NCBI GenBank assembly: GCA_021799435.1
Contig: JAJZAN010000009.1
Coordinates: forward strand, 1 to 60,924
Reading direction: 5' to 3'
DNA from: Bacillota bacterium
GTDB lineage: Bacteria; Bacillota; Sulfobacillia; Sulfobacillales; Sulfobacillaceae
DNA length: 60,924 nt
Part shown: piece by piece, positions 41,899 through 50,363 of the stretch
How positions within the stretch are numbered: position 1 is the stretch's first letter
Layout: each line of letters starts with the position of its first letter
Program-made: the position numbers and the translations under genes
The notes under the pieces: generated by a model
The model's input: only the letters and a program-made list of their open reading frames with translations
Database searches by the model: none
Told to the model about the DNA's origin: nothing

Positions 41899-42600
41899 CT
41901 AAGCTGGTTTGCTAATCCGCAGCATCTCGTTGGCGCCATTTTGAAAGTGGTAGGGAACCGTCTCGATGACCGCCTCCCAACCCATCCGGCGAACGTGTTG
42001 AACCACGGCTTCGACGGACGGCGGTCTCGCCCCGGACGCACTGCTAATAAGGGGGAATAACCGCACTTCCCTCTTGGCAATTCGCACCATAGCCTCGATG
42101 CTCCGGACATGAAATGCTTCATCGAAGAATTGTGGGTAGGTAAACAAGAGGTGGTCCGAGAGGACCATATCCACGGCATCCGGCTCTAAAGAGATAGATG
42201 GCAAGGCGCATGGAATGTATCGACCTTCGCTGAGCCCGGTTTCGTAGTCGGCAAGAAAGGTGTCCAGTGCTTGCGCCCGGGTTCGAAGGAGCCCGTTCAC
42301 ATCGCCCAATTCGCCCCAGTGATATCCATCCCCGACATCGCGCATGCCGGATTCGATAATCTCGAGACTAGACCGTCCACGGCGCTCGAGGTCTGTCCGG
42401 CTTTCGCCATACACAATGTCCCCGGCAACAACGCGGCCGCCGTGTCGAGTGGCCACGGCAGAAAAGGAGGACGCTCCTCCCGGACAGACAAAGAACGTCC
42501 GATGGGCGACATCGTCCGCGCTGAGGTTGAACATGCGAACGTATTCGTCATAGGTCCGACCCGTGAAGATAATGTTGTCGAGTTTCAATCCGCCGCTCAT
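41899..42600 (-). CDS. Class I SAM-dependent methyltransferase-like protein
   Basis: A 233-residue protein. The glycine-rich SAM loop reads FFVCPGGASSFSAVATRHGG and the acidic end of strand 2 is VVAGDIVYGES, where the Asp should bind the SAM ribose. A later DMVLSDHLLFTY matches the motif IV region. The start at 42600 follows GAAGGGGG; the frame extends further without a ribosome site. The substrate is unknown. It is divergent from the phosphotransferase gene. Confidence 0.75.
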   Translation of the reverse strand: MSGGLKLDNIIFTGRTYDEYVRMFNLSADDVAHRTFFVCPGGASSFSAVATRHGGRVVAGDIVYGESRTDLERRGRSSLEIIESGMRDVGDGYHWGELGDVNGLLRTRAQALDTFLADYETGLSEGRYIPCALPSISLEPDAVDMVLSDHLLFTYPQFFDEAFHVRSIEAMVRIAKREVRLFPLISSASGARPPSVEAVVQHVRRMGWEAVIETVPYHFQNGANEMLRISKPA

Positions 42601-42882
42601 TCTGAACGCACCCCCTTCAAAACACGGCACCATGGCCCCGTGTATAGTCGCCGTCTGCCTGTCACATGCCGGTGTCCCGCTTTGGCGTTGGATCAATTCT
42701 AATACAGCCGCATCTCCGCCTGCTAGGTTCGAAGCTCCCCTTGACCCTGGCAATCTGAGCGGAAAGGTTCCGAGCTCCGGCCCACGCGCAGAGCCCCATT
42801 GACAAACGACACCCTTATGGCCACAGTGTTAGCACCATACTGCCTCCTGCAGGGACATGGCACGAAGGGAGCGTGTAAGCGT

Positions 42883-43806
42883 ATGGACAACGATTCCAGC
42901 ACTGCTTTCCGGCATATCCTCCAAAAGCTTCAAGCGGATGCCACACTGGTGGCCGTGCGCCCCCTCGCCGGCGGCACGTCTCGCGCCACCACCGCCCTCG
43001 ACTATGAGACCGGAGGGCGGCGTCATACCGTTGTCGTGCGCGCATACGAAGGGCCTGCAGGACACGAGAACCCGTTCCTGGACCGGGACGCGAAACTGCT
43101 GCATTGGCTGCACCATGTGGCTGTGCCTGTGCCCCGGCTATACATGGCCGACGACTCCGGCGACATTTTGCCGCATCCCTATCTCGTCATGGAATATATC
43201 GATGCGCATCCCATGAACACCCTCTTCAGTCCAATGAGTCCACACCATGGTGTCCGGCAAATGGCGTCCGCGCTCGCCCAGATCCATGGCACAGCGCATT
43301 CCCCCGGCGCATTCTCCTTCGTGCCCACCCAAAATCAAATCGTCGCGGCCAGATTAAAGCAGGTGCCTCGTCCGCCAGACGAGCTATTAAGCGAGGATGT
43401 GCTGCGGACGGCTCTTGCCCAAGTGTGGCCCCCGCAGCACGAGAATGCCGCCGTTCTGCTGCACGGAGACTTTTGGCCCGGCAATATTCTCTGGGACAAT
43501 GACCAGATTGTCGCCATCATAGATTGGGAGGACGCAGCGTGGGGCGATCCGCTCTCAGATGTGGCCAATGCTCGACTCGAAGTGCTCATGCACTACGGCC
43601 GTCGTGCGATGGACGCATTTACGGAGCAATACCGGGCCCTCGGCAGCGATTTGAATTATACCGACTTGCCGCTCTGGGATCTCTACGCGGCTTTGCGGCC
43701 TGCGGGAAAGATGGCTGACTTTGGCTTGGATGGCGAAACCGCCCGCCAGTTCACGATCCGCCATCGAGAGTTCGTGTGCGATGCTTTGGAAAACCTGAGT
43801 CTCTAA
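42883..43806 (+). CDS. Aminoglycoside phosphotransferase (APH)-family kinase
   Basis: A 307-residue APH/choline-kinase-fold protein. The catalytic loop is LLHGDFWPGNILW and the metal-binding motif AIIDWEDAAWGDPLSDVAN. The N-lobe has the glycine loop PLAGGTSRATTA and a VVVRAYEG lysine-equivalent region where an Arg replaces the usual Lys. GAAGGGAG precedes the start by 11 bases. Such proteins are broad: true aminoglycoside resistance, a homoserine/choline kinase, or another small-molecule kinase are all possible. Confidence 0.88.
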   Translation: MDNDSSTAFRHILQKLQADATLVAVRPLAGGTSRATTALDYETGGRRHTVVVRAYEGPAGHENPFLDRDAKLLHWLHHVAVPVPRLYMADDSGDILPHPYLVMEYIDAHPMNTLFSPMSPHHGVRQMASALAQIHGTAHSPGAFSFVPTQNQIVAARLKQVPRPPDELLSEDVLRTALAQVWPPQHENAAVLLHGDFWPGNILWDNDQIVAIIDWEDAAWGDPLSDVANARLEVLMHYGRRAMDAFTEQYRALGSDLNYTDLPLWDLYAALRPAGKMADFGLDGETARQFTIRHREFVCDALENLSL

Positions 43807-43934
43807 CAGCCAGCGACTCGCTCGCTGGTAATCCATGCGCCGTGCAACGGGTCCTGAGCGTGGAACGCAGACCCGGACTGAGAGCCCCCTCTGGACGCGT
43901 CAAGAGCAAGACCCGTCAGGAACCGCCATATCCT

Positions 43935-44672
43935 TTACGGTTGGGGCGAGTCCTCCGGCGGTTGATTGATTTCCAACGTATCCATCATGATATCCCATGC
44001 CCTGCCGTTGTCGGCTTCTGCCGCTAGTCGCCAAAAAAACCCGGTGTTGCAATCCACCCACAATTGATACACGTGCCCCTCGTAAATGGTTTCATCTTCC
44101 ATGCGCTCCATGTCCCAGAGACCGCGGTTGTCCCGCAGCGCATCGGAGTCCGGATACGCGATGACGTGATGGAGGCGGCGGCCACCGATCGACCCTGTCT
44201 CCAAAAGCTGGAACTGCGTCGACTCCACCCATAACGGAGGATTAAGCCACCAACAGCGGGCGCGATTCTCTAGGGGTGAGAAAGCCGGAGTCCCCACATC
44301 GAAGCGAGGCAGCGGGCGATCGCCCCAGCGAGTTGCCGAAGAACCCTGAGCCCTCGCGACACCGTCGACCGAATACACCCAGTGGTCCCCTCTGCCGGCA
44401 TATTCCACCTGCGTGCCCGCGGGGCTCGTCTTACGATAGTGCCATGTTTCGGGATCCCTCCATGAGGCGGTGACGGTCCAAGGTTCATTCCGGTTCGAAA
44501 AGGCGAGCAGGGCAGTCGGATCGAGAAACCGCCACGGCGGGTGGCGGTCAGGACCCATCCCGCCACCGACGTTGTAGTGCTGGATTTGGGCGACCGCGTA
44601 TAAGCTTTCCACGTTGTGCCAAGCTTGTGCCATGAGCACTTTCACCATCGCGATATCTTGGGTGCCATTCAT
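43935..44672 (-). CDS. Conserved-looking protein of unknown function
   Basis: A 245-residue protein I do not recognise. It is rich in Trp and in beta-type segments (WTVTASWRDPETWHYRKTS, YAGRGDHWVYSVDG, GHVYQLWVDCNTGFFWRL). This pattern is reminiscent of LolA/RseB-like lipid-binding folds that read an outer-leaflet ligand, but no signal peptide is visible. ATG at 44672 follows GAGGGGG by 8 bases. It stands alone between the phosphotransferase gene and a P-loop kinase gene. Confidence 0.6.
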   Translation of the reverse strand: MNGTQDIAMVKVLMAQAWHNVESLYAVAQIQHYNVGGGMGPDRHPPWRFLDPTALLAFSNRNEPWTVTASWRDPETWHYRKTSPAGTQVEYAGRGDHWVYSVDGVARAQGSSATRWGDRPLPRFDVGTPAFSPLENRARCWWLNPPLWVESTQFQLLETGSIGGRRLHHVIAYPDSDALRDNRGLWDMERMEDETIYEGHVYQLWVDCNTGFFWRLAAEADNGRAWDIMMDTLEINQPPEDSPQP

Positions 44673-44826
44673 CACGAATACCCCCTCACAGTGTGCTTAT
44701 TGACCAGCATCGGTCCCATCGAGCTCGGCGCGTGGGGGAAAACGCTTTCCTCCTGCATGCGCGACGCAGCGCATTGCTGTGGCTCCACGGAATGGCGTTG
44801 CGCACAAACCCCAAAACGGCGGATGT

Positions 44827-45387
44827 CTATGGGCGCTGATTTGGCAGGTAGTCATCGATAAAGGCGAATATGTCGGCGTCGGACACGCGCGCAGAGTCCG
44901 TCGTATCCACAATCAAAACAGGCCCCCCAAGATCGGGCGGGTCAAAATGGCCCGAACTCAACGTGAGCGCAAAGTCATGCAGGCTTTCCAGGTCTTGATG
45001 GCCGGGATGGCGCGCACCGGATTGGGCACGGTCTCGGAAACGGTTCAGTAGGACTGAGCCTTCTGCCACACAGTGAATCACAATGGGTTGGTACGCAAAC
45101 CGAGCCGCGATCGCGGCAATCGCCGCCGCAAACCGATTCGTAAAATTGCTTTCCAATATAAAAGGGCGTCCCGTCTTACACAACTCCTGGGTCATCGATT
45201 GGAGAAGGTCATAACTGACGCCCCCCACCTTTTGCGACCATGATCGGTCGGACCAGCCAAGCCCATCGAACAGTATCTCCTTGAAATCATCCTTCCCAAG
45301 CACCGGCAAGCCGTAGCGGTCGGCGAGACGTTCTCTAAGAGAGGTTTTGCCGGAAGCCGGAGGCCCCGAAATGATAATGATTTGCAT
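44827..45387 (-). CDS. P-loop nucleotide/nucleoside kinase-like protein
   Basis: A 186-residue P-loop kinase-like protein. Walker A is SGPPASGKTS (residues 7-16). VLGKDDFKEILFDGLGW follows as the substrate-binding region with an acidic pair, and FILESNF and VIHCVAEGSVLLNRF match the core strands of zeta-toxin/AAA-33-type kinases. It is probably a small-molecule kinase or ATPase; no toxin-antitoxin partner is adjacent. Confidence 0.8.
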   Translation of the reverse strand: MQIIIISGPPASGKTSLRERLADRYGLPVLGKDDFKEILFDGLGWSDRSWSQKVGGVSYDLLQSMTQELCKTGRPFILESNFTNRFAAAIAAIAARFAYQPIVIHCVAEGSVLLNRFRDRAQSGARHPGHQDLESLHDFALTLSSGHFDPPDLGGPVLIVDTTDSARVSDADIFAFIDDYLPNQRP

Positions 45388-45561
45388 TGCGATGTTTTAC
45401 CTCCATTGCTGGTCGGCTTTGCATTCAAGCACGAATCCAACCGCCGTCCATGACTTACGTAGTGATCGCGATCCTTTCCTTATCGTAGGATCTTGGGGGA
45501 CGAAAGCGCAACAATGTGCAGCTCGAACCTGCCCGCTGCGATGTTCCATTTCTGTGCCATT

Positions 45562-45967
45562 CTAAGCTTTACCGTACCACTTGAGGACACGCATGGCTCG
45601 GAGTGTGTTCCAGCGGCTAGGCCGTCCCTCACTCTCATCCATGTCCCCGCATCACGCCCGGGTATTGGGTATCGAGCCGCCAACGCCCGTTGGGGGGGCG
45701 CGCTTTGTGAGCACCAGTTCGATGGCCTCCGAGACCCGTTGGTCGGGAGTGGCACCGGCGGCCATCGGCCGTCCGGATCTTAGTGCGCAGCAACTGTGCC
45801 CCCCAGCCTTGTGCAGCAACGCGGGCTCGCTCCGCGGTCCAAACATCTTCGGGTGCTTCCATCAGATCGCGCATGACCTGCCAGCGAATCGAGGGATCCG
45901 ACTCGAGAAGCCACGCTAGAACTGGCATGCCCGCTTCATTGATGGGGGATTGGTCCTTTGAACCCAT
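45562..45967 (-). pseudogene. Degenerate squalene-cyclase-like (prenyltransferase repeat) gene
   Basis: Fragments of one family appear in order in different frames. The N-terminus is VLAWLLESDPSIRWQVMRDL with ERARVAAQGWGAQLL. A short middle part is SEAIELVLTKR, then NGRWRLDTQYPG, and the C-terminus is ESEGRPSRWNTLRAMRVLKW ending in TAG at 45562. The pieces match the two ends of squalene-cyclase-like proteins (some are annotated NifH), while the central catalytic repeats are deleted and at least two frameshifts separate the rest. It is an inactivated, internally deleted gene. Confidence 0.7.
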
Positions 45968-46144
45968 CGAGTCATTCCCCCACGTTTTGGGTTTGTCGTC
46001 CGTAGTTTCACATGAGCCCAATTTTAAGACAGATCCTAGGAAGGCAACCTCTTCGATGGAGAACTTCTTGCGATTGTTGCCCTCATTTCCACATTATCGA
46101 CAACCCTTGAATGCTTTGGGATAATTGCCGAAAAGGAGGTCCCC

Positions 46145-46735
46145 ATGAACCCCATATTGCTGGACTTTCCCCATGAGTTCGAGACCGAGCGCCTTTACAT
46201 CCGTTGTCCTCAGCCGGGAGACGGTGCCGAAATCAATGCTGCCATCGTGGAATCGCAGGAGGAGTTAAAACCGTGGATGCCATTTGCCAATCCTCTGCCC
46301 TCCGTGGAGGAGACAGAGGAACATGTGCGCCGTGCTCATGCCCGATTTCTATTGCGGGAAGATCTTCCCATGCAGATGTACCGTCGCGACAATCGGCAAT
46401 TTGTCGGCAACACCGGTCTACATCGCATTAATTGGGACATCGGACGGTTTGAGATTGGATACTGGGTCCGCACCTCGGAAGCTTCGCGGGGGTTCGTAAC
46501 TGAGGCTGTGGAGGGAATCGTCGGCTTTGCGGCGGAGCACCTCAAAGCGCAACGCATCGAAATTCGCTGCGATCCGCGCAACACGCGCAGTCGCCGTGTG
46601 GCGGAACGGGCGGGATTCCATTTGGAGGGCATCTTGCTCCGAGACGATCCTGACGTCGACGGCCAACCCAGCAGCACCGCGATTTACGCCAAGCTTCGAT
46701 TGGATGACGGCACCTGGGGATATCCCGACGACTAG
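46145..46735 (+). CDS. GNAT N-acetyltransferase, RimJ/RimL type
   Basis: A 196-residue acetyltransferase with the RimJ/L layout: FETERLYIRCPQPGDGAEIN at the N-terminus, then GNTGLHRINWDIGRFEIGYW, SRGFVTEAVEGIVGFA in the CoA-binding region, and NTRSRRVAERAGFHLEGIL (the NxxSxxvaEKlGF signature). The ribosome site is AAAGGAGG. It may acetylate a ribosomal protein N-terminus or a small amine. Confidence 0.9.
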   Translation: MNPILLDFPHEFETERLYIRCPQPGDGAEINAAIVESQEELKPWMPFANPLPSVEETEEHVRRAHARFLLREDLPMQMYRRDNRQFVGNTGLHRINWDIGRFEIGYWVRTSEASRGFVTEAVEGIVGFAAEHLKAQRIEIRCDPRNTRSRRVAERAGFHLEGILLRDDPDVDGQPSSTAIYAKLRLDDGTWGYPDD

Positions 46736-46753
46736 ATCGTTGCCGTGGAAGGC

Positions 46754-47497
46754 TCAAACGGTACGCCGGGCCACCAGGATGAGACGACCCGAGCGGTTCG
46801 TATACGGCTCTCCCGTCAAGGATCCGAAACACTGCACCTCGCCAAATCCCACGCTCTTAAACAGCGCCGTCAGTTCTCTCCGGGTATAGAGCCTAAAGCT
46901 GGCATCGTACTCGCGTGGTGCGGTCCCTTCACTGTGATAGGTGTAGTGGATGGCGAGCCGATGCGTATCAGGATCCCACCTTTGCTGATGGTCCACAACC
47001 AATGGCAAGGCTTCCAGGCGAAACGACGGAGACCAGCGTGCCAGCAGTGCGGCCACATTCCACACGTCCACGACAAACAATCCGCCGGGACCAATCTCCC
47101 GAGACCAGTTCGCCAAGAGATCCGCATTCTCGTTGTCGGAGAAAAACCCGAAGCTCTGGAACAGGATGAGAACCGCATCATAGGGACCGGGAATCACCTG
47201 CCGCATATCTCCCGTCACCCATCGAACAGGGGGAACCCCGGGAGGCTCAGCCCGACGGCCGGCCTCCACAAACGCGGGGTTCAAATCCACAGCGGTGACG
47301 GCATGACCGCGCCTCTTCAACTCAATCGCATGTCGGCCCTTGCCGGCGCCCAAGTCCGCGACGCGGCGCGGCACCCCATCCGGCCCCATTAACGAGACAA
47401 GAAAGTCGATCTCAGAGCGCGTCCGTTCGGGGGTGAGGCGCGATTCCACCGAAGCCGCATAATCGCGGCCATAGTAGTGCCGAAACCACTCGTCCAT
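46754..47497 (-). CDS. Class I SAM-dependent methyltransferase
   Basis: A 247-residue methyltransferase. The SAM motif I is VADLGAGKGRHAIELKRRG (about residues 46-64), then VTAVDLNPAFVEAG with the ribose-binding Asp, and YDAVLILFQSFGFF as motif IV. Its ATG directly follows the aspS stop (TAAATG), so the two form an operon and its translation is coupled. It might act on RNA or tRNA given that partner, but the substrate is unknown. Confidence 0.88.
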   Translation of the reverse strand: MDEWFRHYYGRDYAASVESRLTPERTRSEIDFLVSLMGPDGVPRRVADLGAGKGRHAIELKRRGHAVTAVDLNPAFVEAGRRAEPPGVPPVRWVTGDMRQVIPGPYDAVLILFQSFGFFSDNENADLLANWSREIGPGGLFVVDVWNVAALLARWSPSFRLEALPLVVDHQQRWDPDTHRLAIHYTYHSEGTAPREYDASFRLYTRRELTALFKSVGFGEVQCFGSLTGEPYTNRSGRLILVARRTV

Positions 47498-48784
47498 TTA
47501 AGGCTCCAAACGCTTCAGGTCGCGCGGAAACAAGGCCGCGTCCCGAATATTGCTAAGCCCCATAAGGCGGCTGGCCAGACGTTCCAATCCAATGGCGAAC
47601 CCGCCATGCGGCGGCATCCCGTAGCGGAAGGCATCGAGATAGCCCTCCAGTCCTGCACGCGACAGGCCCCGGTTGTCGAGGGCGTTAAGATAGTCCTGAT
47701 AACGGTGCAGGCGCTGACCACCGGTGACGATTTCCTGGCCTCGGAACAACAGGTCAAAGCTGTTGCTGTAGAGAGGACGGGCAGGATCGGGTGTAGTATA
47801 GAACGGCCGTTTTTGCATGGGGTAGCCCTCGACGAAGAGAAAGTCCGAACCATACCGGCTCTTCGCCCACTCCCCCAGCCATTGCTCATGGGCCGGGGCC
47901 AAATCCGGCTCGTGTCGGACATCCTCTCCCAATCCCTCCGACACCAGGTCCAGAGCGTCCGCAAAATGGACCGCAGGAATCGTGTCCGGCACCTTCGGCC
48001 AATCCACGGCAGACTCGGGGCGGGCGGTCTCCAGCATGAAAGCCACCACATCGCGCAGCACCGCCATCACCGTGTGATGGTCTTCAATGAATCCCATCTC
48101 CATGTCCATGGAGGTATATTGGCTGAGATGGCGGGCCGTGTCATGCGGTTCCGCTCGAAATACCGGCCCAATTTCGAAAACCCGGCCAAACGCCCCCACC
48201 AACATCTGCTTATAGAATTGAGGACTTTGAGCTAAATACGCCTCACGGTCAAAATACTGCACCGAAAACACGTTGGCGCCGCTCTCCGATGCCGTTCCCA
48301 AAAGTTTCGGCGTCCACACCTCGGTAAAGTGCTGGGCGTTGAGACAGTTGCGGAATCCCTGCGCCAGGGCCGCCTCGAGATGGAACACTGGCCGTGCTGC
48401 CGGATGCCGCAAACTCAAGGTGCGGTAATTGAGCCTCAGGTCGAGACCGGCTTCTAAAGCCGGGGCTCCCAAGTGAAACGGCAAGGGCGACTCCGACTCG
48501 GCCAGAACCCTAAACGCCGGCTCTCGAATCTCCACGCCGCCCGGAGCCCGTGGATCCGCGACCAGTACCCCAGACACCCGAACAGCCATCTCCGGTTCCA
48601 GTCCAGGCAAGGGCGCATCCGCGTCGTCGTGACGAACCTGCATCAATCCTTGACCATCGCGAATGACCACAAAGGTCAACCCGCCGATGTGGCGCACACG
48701 ATAAATCCAGCCGGCCACCGATACGGGGCCGCTCTTCAGGGTGGGCAATTGGACGCTTAAAGCATCAGATGGGTAAGCGGTCAT
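47498..48784 (-). CDS. aspS: Archaeal-type (non-discriminating) aspartyl-tRNA synthetase
   Basis: A 428-residue class II synthetase of the AspS2 (archaeal/AsnRS-like) type rather than the 590-residue bacterial AspRS. The N-terminal OB fold binds the anticodon. Motif 2 is FRAEPHDTARHLSQYTSMDM and motif 3 GGFAIGLERLASRLMG. The lack of the GAD insertion domain fits the short type. Such enzymes usually charge both tRNA-Asp and tRNA-Asn with Asp, and GatCAB then amidates the latter. Its expression is probably controlled by a T-box leader. Confidence 0.9.
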   Translation of the reverse strand: MTAYPSDALSVQLPTLKSGPVSVAGWIYRVRHIGGLTFVVIRDGQGLMQVRHDDADAPLPGLEPEMAVRVSGVLVADPRAPGGVEIREPAFRVLAESESPLPFHLGAPALEAGLDLRLNYRTLSLRHPAARPVFHLEAALAQGFRNCLNAQHFTEVWTPKLLGTASESGANVFSVQYFDREAYLAQSPQFYKQMLVGAFGRVFEIGPVFRAEPHDTARHLSQYTSMDMEMGFIEDHHTVMAVLRDVVAFMLETARPESAVDWPKVPDTIPAVHFADALDLVSEGLGEDVRHEPDLAPAHEQWLGEWAKSRYGSDFLFVEGYPMQKRPFYTTPDPARPLYSNSFDLLFRGQEIVTGGQRLHRYQDYLNALDNRGLSRAGLEGYLDAFRYGMPPHGGFAIGLERLASRLMGLSNIRDAALFPRDLKRLEP

Positions 48785-49034
48785 TGTCAGGAATCCTCCA
48801 AGGTCTGGGCCTTGTGCGGACGGGGCCAGTCCCGTGGTGCCACCGCACTTCGCATCCGCGCGTGGAGGACACGCGGCGCCTCAAAAGCCTTAACGGGGCA
48901 AGCGGCAGCCGTACTGGGGATTTTCAGGTCTGCACTCCGGAGGGCCCTTCACCAGAATTCCGTTCGTGCCGCACTTCCACCCCTCACGGCTCGCTGTTTC
49001 GAACGCTCTGGCTACTCGTCTCCATCATCGTATT
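48785..49034 (-). promoter_or_regulatory. T-box leader of aspS, probably translational
   Basis: The conserved T-box core GTGGCACCACGGG is at 48831-48843 (minus strand). Stem I starts with GATGGAGACGAGTAG and contains AGCGAGCC...GGGGTGG and a closing CTCCGGAG. Stem IC pairs CCAGA/TCTGG and CGTTCG/CGAACG. A GTGCGG/CCGCAC stem encloses the T-box. No T-run follows, while GGAGG (48795-48799) lies nearby, so control of translation is likelier than of transcription. The specifier codon is not clearly GAC or AAC. Confidence 0.8.
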
Positions 49035-49040
49035 GGGTCC

Positions 49041-49068
49041 ATCATAGCAAACACGGCGGCGGGGTCAA
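49041..49068 (-). promoter_or_regulatory. Sigma-A promoter of the aspS transcript
   Basis: Minus strand: TTGACC (49063-49068), a 16-base spacer and TATGAT (49041-49046). Transcription should start near 49034, giving a leader of about 250 bases that holds the T-box. Confidence 0.75.
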
Positions 49069-49154
49069 CCCACCGCGTAAATTCGACCGAAGACGCGCCC
49101 GCCGGTTGTCTCAGGCGTATACTCAAGATGAAGTCACGCAGAGGAGGTTATGCC

Positions 49155-49478
49155 ATGATTGTGACAACCACGGAGAATGTCGCGCGGCAAACCGTAGACC
49201 AAGTCTTAGGCCAAGTCTTCGGTGTCACCGTGCGCAGCCGCGGTATCGGAGGAAACTTGACAGCCGCTTTTCGCAGCTTAGGCGGGGGCGAAATCAAGGA
49301 GTACACCGAAATGTTGGAGGACGCGCGCAAAGGCGCCATTGCCCGCATGGTGCAGAACGCCCATGCCATGGGGGCCAACGCCGTCGTAATGATGCGGTTT
49401 GACTCCGGTGAACTGGGGCAGACCATGTCGGAAATTGTGGCCTATGGCACGGCCGTCGTCTTGCGAGAGAACACATGA
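49155..49478 (+). CDS. YbjQ/DUF74-family protein, copy 1
   Basis: A 107-residue protein of the YbjQ (heavy-metal-binding-like, DUF74) family, which forms a pentamer in known structures and has no settled function. Family blocks are VLGQVFGVTVRSRGIGGN, GEIKEYTEMLEDARK and VVMMRFDSGELG. GAGGAGG precedes the ATG, and TATACTCA lies about 40 bases upstream. The stop overlaps the start of a small membrane-protein gene (ATGA). The two-gene unit is duplicated directly downstream. Confidence 0.9.
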   Translation: MIVTTTENVARQTVDQVLGQVFGVTVRSRGIGGNLTAAFRSLGGGEIKEYTEMLEDARKGAIARMVQNAHAMGANAVVMMRFDSGELGQTMSEIVAYGTAVVLRENT

Positions 49479-49729
49479 AACTCTTCGCGTTGTATGTCAT
49501 CGCGATAGTGTTGCTCTTGGCAGGGTCCCTGATCTGGACCCGGGAAAAGCGCAAGCGGCGGCTGGCCAAGCCAGCGCCTCCGCCGCCGGGCTTTCATCTG
49601 ACCGAAGAGACCTTCACCGATCCCACCACGCACGTGGTAGAGCGCGTTTGGTACAATCCCAAGACCGGCGAGCGCTGGTACGAGCCCGTGGGAAAACGCG
49701 ACCAAGAATCTCCAGTGCGCGGGTCCTGA
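49475..49729 (+). CDS. Small single-pass membrane protein, copy 1
   Basis: An 84-residue protein with one N-terminal transmembrane helix (residues 3-20), a basic patch (REKRKRRLAK) that should face the cytoplasm, a Pro-rich hinge and a C-terminal motif RVWYNPKTGERWYEP. The start overlaps the YbjQ stop by 4 bases. No known family is recognised. The same architecture and motif recur in the second cassette. Confidence 0.75.
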   Translation: MKLFALYVIAIVLLLAGSLIWTREKRKRRLAKPAPPPPGFHLTEETFTDPTTHVVERVWYNPKTGERWYEPVGKRDQESPVRGS

Positions 49730-49776
49730 GAGCTCTCTATACTCAGGGTAGATTGGTTCAGAGAGGAGAGATCCGC

Positions 49777-50094
49777 ATGTTGGTTGTCACGTCAGAAAAT
49801 ATTCCCGGCCGAACAGTGGACCGGGTCTTAGGGCAGGTATTCGGCATCACCGTCAGGAGCCGGGGAATCGGCGGAAACTTGATGGCATCCTTCCGCAGCC
49901 TAGCGGGCGGAGAAATCAAGGAATACACAGAAATGCTGGAAGACGCCCGTAAGGCGGCCATCGACCGGATGGTCCAAAATGCCGCCCAAATGGGCGCTGA
50001 CGCCGTGGTGATGATGCGATTTGACTCAGGCGAATTTGGTCAGAGCATGTCCGAGATCGTCGCCTACGGCACGGCTGTCACGCTATCGTCATGA
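49777..50094 (+). CDS. YbjQ/DUF74-family protein, copy 2
   Basis: A 105-residue paralogue of the upstream YbjQ protein. The core from VLGQVFGITVRSRGIGGN to EIVAYGTAV is nearly identical, while the first 15 residues differ more. GAGAGGAGAG precedes the ATG, and a TATACTCA box about 40 bases upstream repeats that of copy 1. Its stop overlaps the next small gene. Tandem duplication of the entire two-gene unit is the simplest explanation. Confidence 0.9.
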   Translation: MLVVTSENIPGRTVDRVLGQVFGITVRSRGIGGNLMASFRSLAGGEIKEYTEMLEDARKAAIDRMVQNAAQMGADAVVMMRFDSGEFGQSMSEIVAYGTAVTLSS

Positions 50095-50363
50095 CCATTC
50101 TTATTGTCGCCATCGTGGTGCTGGGTGGCTTGGCTCTGCTGGGCCGACGGCGGAGAGTCGGACAGACGGGCTCTTTCATGCCAAGGCCGGACGCCGCCAA
50201 GCACATTTCCACCGCCGATCGCACGCCGCCACCCAAAGGTTTCTTTCCTTCGTCCGAAATGGTGCGGGACCCCGATACCGACACGATCCAACGCGTCTGG
50301 TACCACCCCGAAACCGGTGAACGGTGGCTGGAACCCCTCTGGATTGACAAACCCCGGGACTAA
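50091..50363 (+). CDS. Small single-pass membrane protein, copy 2
   Basis: A 90-residue protein with an N-terminal transmembrane helix (residues 2-18), basic patch RRRRV, Pro-rich hinge and the motif RVWYHPETGERWLEP, parallel to copy 1. Upstream overlap with ybjQ is 4 bases. Its TAA and the TAG of the convergent disA gene share bases (CTAA), so the two transcripts meet exactly there. It may be a partner subunit of the YbjQ pentamer (inference from conserved pairing). Confidence 0.75.
   Translation: MTILIVAIVVLGGLALLGRRRRVGQTGSFMPRPDAAKHISTADRTPPPKGFFPSSEMVRDPDTDTIQRVWYHPETGERWLEPLWIDKPRD

Larger units (their letters stand above)
49155..50363 (+). repeat. Tandem duplication of a ybjQ + small membrane gene cassette
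   Basis: Unit 1 is 49155-49729 and unit 2 is 49777-50363. Both units have a ybjQ gene, a 4-base overlap, and a small transmembrane gene ending in the VWYxPxTGERWxEP motif. Promoter-like TATACTCA boxes precede both. The coding sequences have diverged, so the duplication is not recent. Confidence 0.75.

Noticed and set aside
48930..48970. AAC as the specifier codon of the aspS T-box
   Set aside because: The AAC is part of CGAACG, which pairs with CGTTCG in Stem I, so it is not free in the specifier loop.
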